DNA of 5,350 bases, from positions 1 through 5,350 of the forward strand of contig BDTL01000041.1 in NCBI GenBank assembly GCA_002898115.1, read 5' to 3'. This DNA comes from a bacterium BMS3Bbin02 (lineage in GTDB: Bacteria; Actinomycetota; Acidimicrobiia; Spongiisociales; UBA5794). Under the pieces are notes generated by a model, which ran no database searches, had not been told where the DNA came from, and saw nothing but the letters and a program-made list of their open reading frames with translations. How positions within the stretch are numbered: the stretch's first letter is position 1; the number at the start of each line of letters is the position of its first letter. The translations under genes were made by a program, and so were the position numbers. Shown one piece after another: positions 1 through 4,613 of the stretch.

Positions 1-1222
1 GTCCCTCGGGTGTCGCCCAGCCTCCGGACATGTCGAGACGGCCCCGTAGGTGGTAGGGCTCACCCGTCCGGATAAGTGTTATCGCAGCTTCTGCGGCTCG
101 GCGGTTCTCGGCCCCTTGCAGTTCGGTGGTTGCCCGTTCGTCGAGTGCGAGCGGGACGTTGGCAAACAGGCTCGTCGAAACGAGCACGATTGAGAGCGCC
201 ACCTCGACCGTGTGACTCAGCTTCGGGAGGGATGGCAGGATCGTCACGTAGAGCAACGCGGTCGGCCATAGTCCGTAGCGGACTGTCTCGATGGTCGCTT
301 CACCGGGGGCGATTCGGACCACCCACAGCAACCCAAGATAACTGCCGAGGGCGACAGTCCATACCGTCACGATTGGTCGATAGCGCTGGTCGCGCAATGC
401 ATACACGACTGCAGCGACGGCACCGATTGTGATGGCGGCGCCAAGGCCTGTGTTGAACCCGAACGAATTCGGCAGGTGGTAACGAAGAAGGTCGAACGCC
501 CCGCGCGGTGCCCCCAGTAAGTCCGATACATCGAGCGGTTTTCGGCTTGCACGCGTTCGGAAGTACCAGGCCCCGTAGAACAGGCCGGCCGGTACGAGAG
601 TCGCGACTGCCGCGCGTGATCGGCGATACAGGACTGTTCCGACTACCAGCCCGAGGTATAGCGAGACACCGACATCAGCAGTCGTCAGCATCAAGAAAAC
701 CGCGGTCGCCGCTGCAACCTGGCGGCCTCGAGTCCACACGTCAGCATCGAAGTAGGAGACGGCCACGAGACCTGCTCCGACGGATACCAACTGTCCGATC
801 GCACCGTCGTAGAGATACGAGGAAGACGCCATGAACATCAACCCGACTGCCGCTGCGGTGGCGAGCCACATCCCGGCGCCGCGTCGGACGACAAAGCGCC
901 ACATGCCGATGATGAGCAGGGGGTAGCCGACAGCATATGGAGCGACGAACCAAGGCCAGTAGTCGAATCCCACCGTGTTGATGAGGCTGCGGTAGAACAC
1001 GACCGTGAACCACTGGAGACCCCCACCGTGGGGACCAAACAGACCCGTGAGGCTGGGCACCGAGCGGTATTGTATGAAGTCCCATGCATCCCAACGGAAC
1101 CAACCGTCGACCGTGGTTGCCATGACCATGACGGCGGAGGCGACTGCAGCCAGTCCGATCACCGCGGAGCCGATCCGAACCATGTGGACGGAACGTGGAT
1201 GGTCGGTTGTCCTGCTCGTCAT
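1..1222 (-). CDS. Polytopic membrane protein, GT-C glycosyltransferase-like (3' end beyond window)
   Basis: An open frame of 407 codons runs from ATG at 1222 off the left edge, so the C-terminus is missing. The protein is very hydrophobic, with about 10 likely membrane spans. The clearest are near residues 17-37, 90-110, 117-133, 142-158, 183-199, 205-221, 256-275, 283-301, 315-330 and 338-356. Between spans 1 and 2 is an extracytoplasmic-type loop with WFRWDAWDFIQYRS (41-54) and HGGGLQWF (65-72). An acidic W-D-x-W-D motif followed by an H-x-x-x-L segment after the first span is typical of actinobacterial membrane proteins resembling GT-C (polyprenyl-phosphate-sugar-dependent) glycosyltransferases. 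By inference D45 and D48 are candidate catalytic acids. The start is bounded by an in-frame TAG 15 nt upstream, which is the stop of the preceding gene. Only a weak GGA lies at ribosome-binding distance, so translation may depend on coupling. Sugar donor and acceptor are unknown. The glycosyltransferase assignment is moderate; a membrane protein is near certain. Confidence 0.85.
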   Translation of the reverse strand, partial: MTSRTTDHPRSVHMVRIGSAVIGLAAVASAVMVMATTVDGWFRWDAWDFIQYRSVPSLTGLFGPHGGGLQWFTVVFYRSLINTVGFDYWPWFVAPYAVGYPLLIIGMWRFVVRRGAGMWLATAAAVGLMFMASSSYLYDGAIGQLVSVGAGLVAVSYFDADVWTRGRQVAAATAVFLMLTTADVGVSLYLGLVVGTVLYRRSRAAVATLVPAGLFYGAWYFRTRASRKPLDVSDLLGAPRGAFDLLRYHLPNSFGFNTGLGAAITIGAVAAVVYALRDQRYRPIVTVWTVALGSYLGLLWVVRIAPGEATIETVRYGLWPTALLYVTILPSLPKLSHTVEVALSIVLVSTSLFANVPLALDERATTELQGAENRRAAEAAITLIRTGEPYHLRGRLDMSGGWATPEG

Positions 1223-1237
1223 GTACGGTTCCGAACC

Positions 1238-2452
1238 CTACGCGACTGCAACGAGTACGCCGGCAATTCTGTCAATCTCCTCGGCAGTGTTGTAGTGGGC
1301 GAAGCTGATACGGGCAGCCCGTTCAATACCGCATGCTGCTGCAAGCCTCGCAGCGTAGAAGTGGTCTGCCTTCGCGGCGATCTTGACGGCCTCCAGACGC
1401 TCCACTACTCCCCGGGCCGACACCGCCGTCGGCGCCAGCGCGAAGTTGGCGACCTTGTCTGGATGGTCCGCCGTTCCGATAACCCGAATGTCGAGCTCGA
1501 CAAGGAGGTTGACGAGGGGCGCCGCGATTGCTGTCTCGTGGTTGCGCATCAACACAGACACGGCGCGCGAGCGAACCGAGCGGTCGTCTTCGACGATTCC
1601 ATGGTGAGCTGCGAGCGTATCAAAGAACTCGCCGAGGCCAACAATCGCGCCAATGGCGGCATGATCGGGACCAGCTGCGTCGAGTCGTTTCCACGGTGTC
1701 TTAGCGTTGAAGAAGTGTGCCTGCGGTGAGATCCTCTCAAGAAGCCGATCGGAGCACACCATTGCTCCGAGGTGAGGTGCATAGGTCTTGTACAGGCTGA
1801 ACGTATAGGCATCGGCTCCGGTCATTTCGACATCGGGCCAGATGTGCGGTGCCGCGGACACGCCGTCAACGATGAAATATCCCTGGACTGTGTGCACCTT
1901 CTTTGCGATCACGTGAACCGGGTTCTCGACCGCCGCCAGGTTGGACACATGGGTCATCGCAACAATTGCAGTGTTGTTACTCAGAACACCGTCCAGGTCT
2001 GCCGGATCAAGAAGCCCGGTCGCCGGGTCGACGTGCCACCAACGGAGCGTGGCGCCGGTGGCTTCACACAGACGTACCCAGCACCCGATGTTCGCTTCGT
2101 GGTCCTGGTCTGTCACGACAACCTCGTCGCCAGGACCAACGAGGCGTGCCAGCCCGTGTGCGAGCGTGTTGAGATTCTGCGTCGTTGACGGTCCGATCGT
2201 GAGTCGGTCGATCGGGACGCCGAGCATGGCGGCGAGGGTTTCGCGTCCCGCGTCCATTGCATCTCCGGCGCGACGGGCCATCGGGTTGTTTCCGTAGGGT
2301 TGGACCTTGAAGTCGGTGAGGAACTCGGTATACCTGTCAAGGACGGATGCGGGCAAGTAAGTCCCGCCGGCGTTCTCAAAGAAGCCCCAGGTGCTGGTCG
2401 GTTCCTTCTCGAACGCGGGGAACAGCGACCGAGCGAATTGAACATCAAACAT
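1238..2452 (-). CDS. Class V PLP-dependent enzyme, cysteine desulfurase-like (VC1184 type)
   Basis: This 404-residue protein has the full layout of a class V aminotransferase/cysteine desulfurase. The N-terminal FFENAGGTYLP (24-34) is followed by the phosphate-binding loop GPSTTQNL (87-94), DHEAN (117-121) at the usual cofactor-stacking His site, and VDGVSAAPH (195-203) with the pyridine-binding Asp196. FSLYKTYAPHLGAM (218-231) carries the Schiff-base Lys222, and RISFAHYNTAEEID (381-394) is the C-terminal signature. The catalytic Cys loop of SufS/IscS enzymes (GHHCAQP-like) is absent; the aligned stretch reads ADHFYAARL (362-370). This HFYA...HYNT pattern is what I remember for the VC1184 subfamily (TIGR01976), whose substrate is not established, so a desulfurase label would be unsafe. 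Length is normal for the family. A good Shine-Dalgarno (2457-2462) supports the start. It sits third in the leftward gene set, 23 nt after the zinc-type mini-protein and 15 nt before the membrane protein. Confidence 0.94.
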   Translation of the reverse strand: MFDVQFARSLFPAFEKEPTSTWGFFENAGGTYLPASVLDRYTEFLTDFKVQPYGNNPMARRAGDAMDAGRETLAAMLGVPIDRLTIGPSTTQNLNTLAHGLARLVGPGDEVVVTDQDHEANIGCWVRLCEATGATLRWWHVDPATGLLDPADLDGVLSNNTAIVAMTHVSNLAAVENPVHVIAKKVHTVQGYFIVDGVSAAPHIWPDVEMTGADAYTFSLYKTYAPHLGAMVCSDRLLERISPQAHFFNAKTPWKRLDAAGPDHAAIGAIVGLGEFFDTLAAHHGIVEDDRSVRSRAVSVLMRNHETAIAAPLVNLLVELDIRVIGTADHPDKVANFALAPTAVSARGVVERLEAVKIAAKADHFYAARLAAACGIERAARISFAHYNTAEEIDRIAGVLVAVA

Positions 2453-2456
2453 GGAG

Positions 2457-2462
2457 CACCTC
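2457..2462 (-). promoter_or_regulatory. Shine-Dalgarno site of the PLP enzyme gene
   Basis: On the minus strand GAGGTG lies 4 nt before the ATG at 2452. It fixes this ATG as the start and shows that this gene, unlike the first gene of the set, uses a leadered, SD-dependent start. Confidence 0.6.
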
Positions 2463-2475
2463 GTGTCTCTCTGTC

Positions 2476-2673
2476 CTAGGTATCACCGCGGCGACGGAGT
2501 TCTTTGTACCAGCAGCCACGGTGCCAGTGTCGTCGCAGGTCGGGGGCGAGTTGGGGGACAACGACGACATGGCCGACGCCTTCTTCAATCGAGAGTTCAC
2601 AACCCGGGCACACATAGCGCTTACGCGCCTGATACGGCTGGATCGTCATCACGTCTTCGTGTCCAAACGTCAT
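2476..2673 (-). CDS. Conserved actinobacterial Cys/His mini-protein (probable zinc binding)
   Basis: A 65-residue protein with YVCPGCELSI (20-29), GHVVVVP (34-40) and RRHWHRGCW (47-55). The likely metal ligands are Cys22, Cys25, His49 or His51, and Cys54, with His35 another candidate. The pattern CPGC-x(n)-GHVV-x(n)-HWHRxCW is familiar from small actinobacterial proteins often labelled 'ATP/GTP-binding protein', but there is no Walker motif here, so that label would be misleading. A zinc-ribbon or HNH-like fold is inferred; the function is unknown. The frame stays open upstream to an ATG at 2874, but that extension would cross the divergent promoter, overlap the 36-residue gene in another frame, and overlap the opposite-strand hydratase gene. 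The ATG at 2673 has GGGGGT (2680-2685) 6 nt upstream and follows the previous stop by 4 nt, so it is preferred. A second ATG 8 codons further in is possible. Translation is probably coupled to the upstream small gene. Confidence 0.85.
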   Translation of the reverse strand: MTFGHEDVMTIQPYQARKRYVCPGCELSIEEGVGHVVVVPQLAPDLRRHWHRGCWYKELRRRGDT

Positions 2674-2677
2674 GTCG

Positions 2678-2788
2678 CTACCCCCAGAATCCCCAGCCGA
2701 CCAGAATGGCCGTGACCACGACAAAGAACACCACCAGCCCGATGTCGAGGGCTGATGTTCGTTGGTCACGAAAGGGGTTGAGTCCCAT
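2678..2788 (-). CDS. 36-residue single-span membrane protein
   Basis: A short frame from ATG 2788 to TAG 2678 encodes 36 residues. The N-terminal part MGLNPFRDQRTSALD is polar and basic. It is followed by one hydrophobic span of about 18 residues (IGLVVFFVVVTAILVGWG, 16-33) and a C-terminal FWG. The positive N-terminus predicts N-in, C-out insertion in the cytoplasmic membrane. Support for a real gene: the stop is 4 nt before the next start; a TANNNT element sits exactly 6 nt before the ATG; the hydrophobic segment is continuous; and similar NPFR-starting single-span mini-proteins are, from memory, common in actinobacteria. No function is known to me. Co-expression with the Cys/His mini-protein suggests the two may act together. 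At this length it would be missed by callers with a 60-codon or higher limit. Confidence 0.72.
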   Translation of the reverse strand: MGLNPFRDQRTSALDIGLVVFFVVVTAILVGWGFWG

Positions 2789-2794
2789 GACCCC

Positions 2795-2800
2795 ATGCTA
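2795..2800 (-). promoter_or_regulatory. Probable -10 element, leaderless promoter of the leftward gene set
   Basis: TAGCAT on the minus strand fits the actinobacterial TANNNT -10 pattern. Six nt separate it from the ATG at 2788, so transcription would begin at the A of the start codon and the mRNA would have no leader. No recognisable TTGACA-like -35 is present, which is common for this promoter class. Confidence 0.42.
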
Positions 2801-2801
2801 C

Positions 2802-2832
2802 GTGCATTGTGCGCCGTGCGGACGCACCACGG
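2802..2832. promoter_or_regulatory. GTGC/GCAC repeat cluster, candidate operator between divergent promoters
   Basis: GTGC occurs three times at an exact 7-bp step (2802, 2809, 2816) and once inverted as GCAC (2824-2827). The third copy forms the inverted repeat GTGCG-GA-CGCAC (2816-2827). A second, overlapping pair, CCGTG (2814-2818) and CACGG (2828-2832), flanks it. The cluster lies between the two -10 elements, where the -35 regions of both promoters would meet, so a bound regulator could affect both. This is inference from position and symmetry; short GC-rich repeats can arise by chance. Confidence 0.3.
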
Positions 2833-2834
2833 AG

Positions 2835-2840
2835 TAGGGT
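2835..2840 (+). promoter_or_regulatory. Probable -10 element, leaderless promoter of the hydratase-family gene
   Basis: TAGGGT matches TANNNT and ends 6 nt before the ATG at 2847, which puts the transcription start on the A of the start codon. The only SD-like run nearby (GGAG at 2831-2834) is 12 nt from the ATG, too far to work well, which favours a leaderless start. Confidence 0.42.
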
Positions 2841-2846
2841 TTCCCC

Positions 2847-3638
2847 ATGGCGGACTCTCACTTCTTGACGACAACCGACAGTGGACCCGAGCGATGGCTG
2901 ATGTTAGATCGGCCCTCGCGCATGAATGCGGTCCCGCTGTCCGGTTGGGTCGCGCTGCGAGATGCGTTTCGTGACTTCCGATCGAGCGAGCAGCGGGTGT
3001 TGGTGATTTCCGGCGCCGGCGGTAATTTCTGTTCCGGAGCCGACGTGTCGAGCGAAGAGATCACTGGAAGGCTCACGTCGGCTGCCGTTGGGGCGCAGTT
3101 GATGCATCCGGTCAGCGAGGCAGCAACGGAGCTTTTCGAGATGCCGAAGCCTGTTGTTGCGATGGTCGATGGTGTCGCTGCCGGCGCCGGACTCAATCTT
3201 GCGCTGGGATGCGACATTGTTATCGCCTCGGAACTCGCTCGACTGAGCGTGGCGTTCGTTCGGAGAGGACTCACAGTCGATTTCGGCGGCACCTGGTTGT
3301 TGCCTCGCGTAGTCGGACTTGCCAGGGCCAAGGAGCTCGCCCTTACAGGCCGCGTGATCGATGCAGATGAGGCGCTTCGTATCGGCCTGGTCACCGCTGT
3401 TGTCTCCGCTGAAGAACTCCGGTCGACGGTTGAGGATCTCGTCGGCAGACTTGCGGCCGGGGCGCCGCTCGCCCAGCGGTTCATCAAGCAGGGTCTTAAC
3501 CGTTCACTGGAGTGGTCCTTCGAGCAGGCGTTGGCTTTCGAAGCGCAGACCCAGGCAACATTGCTGACCTCAGCAGACGTCGCCGAGGGTGTGCTTTCGT
3601 TCCAGGAGAAGAGGCCTCCCGACTTTACGGGCGAATGA
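2847..3638 (+). CDS. Enoyl-CoA hydratase/isomerase family protein (crotonase fold)
   Basis: At 263 residues this has the normal length of a single-domain crotonase. ISGAGGNFCSGADV (54-67) and MVDGVAAGAGLNLALGCDI (106-124) supply the two backbone NH groups of the oxyanion hole that holds the acyl-CoA thioester. FGGTWLLPRVVGLARAKELALTG (146-168, described by its ends) and the C-terminal FQEKRPPDFTG (252-262) complete the fold. Of the two acids used by classic hydratases, the second is kept (Glu163 in AKEL). The first (rat Glu144) appears to be replaced by Phe137 in AFVRRGL, while Asp145 sits where PaaG-type isomerases have their acid. This favours an isomerase or another CoA reaction over simple hydration, by inference. 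It is soluble and cytoplasmic, with a likely role in fatty-acid or aromatic-CoA catabolism. It heads the rightward unit with a leaderless-type promoter and is probably followed by the 274-residue protein on the same mRNA. Confidence 0.93.
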   Translation: MADSHFLTTTDSGPERWLMLDRPSRMNAVPLSGWVALRDAFRDFRSSEQRVLVISGAGGNFCSGADVSSEEITGRLTSAAVGAQLMHPVSEAATELFEMPKPVVAMVDGVAAGAGLNLALGCDIVIASELARLSVAFVRRGLTVDFGGTWLLPRVVGLARAKELALTGRVIDADEALRIGLVTAVVSAEELRSTVEDLVGRLAAGAPLAQRFIKQGLNRSLEWSFEQALAFEAQTQATLLTSADVAEGVLSFQEKRPPDFTGE

Positions 3639-3643
3639 CCTCT

Positions 3644-3653
3644 GGGAATTCCC
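3644..3653. repeat. Perfect 10-bp palindrome after the hydratase-family gene
   Basis: GGGAATTCCC begins 6 nt after the stop codon at 3636-3638. It is symmetric but has no loop and no T-run, so it is unlikely to be an intrinsic terminator. It could be a protein site or chance. Confidence 0.25.
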
Positions 3654-3686
3654 GTTACGTTCGGCGTGTTCGACAAGTGACGACCT

Positions 3687-3692
3687 GGAGGT
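3687..3692 (+). promoter_or_regulatory. Strong Shine-Dalgarno site deciding a GTG start
   Basis: GGAGGT lies 6 nt before GTG at 3699 and selects that codon over the adjacent TTG (3702), which would have a 9-nt spacer. The strong SD fits an internal gene of a transcript that begins upstream at the hydratase-family gene. Confidence 0.7.
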
Positions 3693-3698
3693 GTCTTA

Positions 3699-4523
3699 GT
3701 GTTGAAGATCGAAGATGTCGATGCATACTCGGCGGCGCGCGCTGCCACGCATTGGGCGATGCAGTTTCCCGGAACCGTGGGGCGCGCCCTCGCCGAACCA
3801 CAGGATGACTGGGGTCATGTGTCGGTGATGTGGGAGCCTGCAACGGTCATGTTGATGAGTCAGCCTACAACCACCTCGGATCCTTTCAGAGTCGGACTAC
3901 GTGTCGCCTCTCTCGAACTCGTTGTAGATGGCGGAGGTCGTACCGATGCTCTCTCGCTCGTGGGACGCACTGTCGGAGAGGCCATGACGTGGCTGAGCGC
4001 TCAGGTGGCGTTCAGAAACGGAGGAAGTGTTCCTGAAGATATGGATTTCCCGCTCGAGAAGATGGGTGAACATGATCTTGGGACCGGCGGTGTTTTTGTC
4101 GCCGAACCTGCGCTGGCACAGGTTGAGGCATGGATCGCCATGGCTGCAACGGTCATTGATGGGGCAAGAGCCGATCTCGACAGTCCGACTCCGATGAGGA
4201 TTTGGCCCCATCACTTTGACGGTGCCGCGATCGGTGTCATCGATACGGAAGCCGACCCGGAGGAGGCCCGGTCTGTCACCATGGGATTGTCGTTTGGCGA
4301 TGGCGGTTCGCCGACTCCGTACGCGTATGTGCTGCCCTGGCCGGTGCCGTCGCCCGATGTGCTCGAAGAGCTCTCGATTGGAGCGTGGACCACCGATGGA
4401 TGGGTCGGGGCACTTATTAACGGTAACGACCTCCCTGGCGACGTCGGTGAAGCTACTGCGATGTTGCACGCGTTTTACGCGCAGGCGAACGTTGCCGCCC
4501 GTAAGGCTATCGGCGCAGACTGA
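3699..4523 (+). CDS. Conserved hypothetical protein with WPHHFD motif
   Basis: This 274-residue soluble protein has no signal peptide or membrane span and starts at GTG 3699. The N-terminal part has a His-containing helix (ATHWAMQFPGTVG, 16-28) and DDWGHVSVMWEP (36-47), followed by a segment resembling beta strands (66-90). The C-terminal part holds the most distinctive stretch: PMRIWPHHFDGAAI (165-178), then RSVTMGLSFGDGGSPTPYAYVLPWP (191-215, by its ends), GAW (228-230) and DGWVGAL (233-239). The order of these blocks recalls other uncharacterised bacterial proteins with R-x-W-P-H-H-F-D and, more remotely, the DUF5996 family; this is from memory and not an alignment. Paired histidines (H171, H172) with D174, plus H18 and H40, could form a metal or active site, but no reaction is known. 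The protein follows the hydratase-family gene by 60 nt and ends just before a hairpin, so it is likely the second gene of a two-gene unit. Confidence 0.88.
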   Translation: MLKIEDVDAYSAARAATHWAMQFPGTVGRALAEPQDDWGHVSVMWEPATVMLMSQPTTTSDPFRVGLRVASLELVVDGGGRTDALSLVGRTVGEAMTWLSAQVAFRNGGSVPEDMDFPLEKMGEHDLGTGGVFVAEPALAQVEAWIAMAATVIDGARADLDSPTPMRIWPHHFDGAAIGVIDTEADPEEARSVTMGLSFGDGGSPTPYAYVLPWPVPSPDVLEELSIGAWTTDGWVGALINGNDLPGDVGEATAMLHAFYAQANVAARKAIGAD

Positions 4524-4531
4524 CCAGAACG

Positions 4532-4556
4532 TACGGGTTGGAGCGACAACCACGTA
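4532..4556 (+). terminator. Hairpin after the WPHHFD gene, possible weak terminator
   Basis: TACGGGTTG (4532-4540) pairs with CAACC-A-CGTA (4547-4556) to give a 9-bp stem with one bulged A and a 6-nt loop (GAGCGA), starting 9 nt after the stop codon. No T-run follows, so it is not a canonical intrinsic terminator; it may help pausing, Rho-dependent ending or mRNA stability. Confidence 0.35.
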
Positions 4557-4601
4557 TCGGCGTGGCGCGTCAACCCTCTTCCATCGGGGTTGCGGAGTTC
4601 G

Positions 4602-4607
4602 TACTTT
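4602..4607 (+). promoter_or_regulatory. Probable -10 element, leaderless promoter of comM
   Basis: TACTTT fits TANNNT and ends 6 nt before the ATG at 4614, the same geometry as at the two divergent starts. GGAG at 4594-4597 is 16 nt from the ATG and the GGG at 4608-4610 is only 3 nt away, so neither is a good SD. An own, leaderless promoter for comM is inferred. Confidence 0.4.
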
Positions 4608-4613
4608 GGGTAC

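Noticed and set aside
741..1103. Minus-strand frames of 120 and 83 codons within the membrane-protein region
   Set aside because: They are out of frame with the continuous hydrophobic frame from 1222 to the left edge, which is the real coding sequence.
1028..1729. Plus-strand frame of 233 codons opposite the PLP enzyme and membrane protein
   Set aside because: The translation has no family signature and its opposite strand carries the conserved HYNT block and the membrane-protein N-terminus.
2674..2874. N-terminal extension of the Cys/His mini-protein to an ATG at 2874 (132 residues in total)
   Set aside because: The extra 67 residues are low in hydrophobic structure, overlap the 36-residue gene in another frame, cross the divergent promoter and run antisense into the hydratase-family gene. 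The ATG at 2673 has an SD-like site and tight spacing.
3644..3653. GGGAATTCCC palindrome as an intrinsic terminator
   Set aside because: There is no loop and no T-run, and the strong SD downstream suggests that transcription continues into the next gene. It is kept only as a low-confidence repeat.
2858..3748. Long minus-strand frame of 296 codons opposite the hydratase-family gene
   Set aside because: Its product is Ser/Thr/Ala/Pro-rich with no recognisable domain. The plus strand encodes an intact crotonase with all fold motifs; this is an antisense shadow of GC-rich coding.
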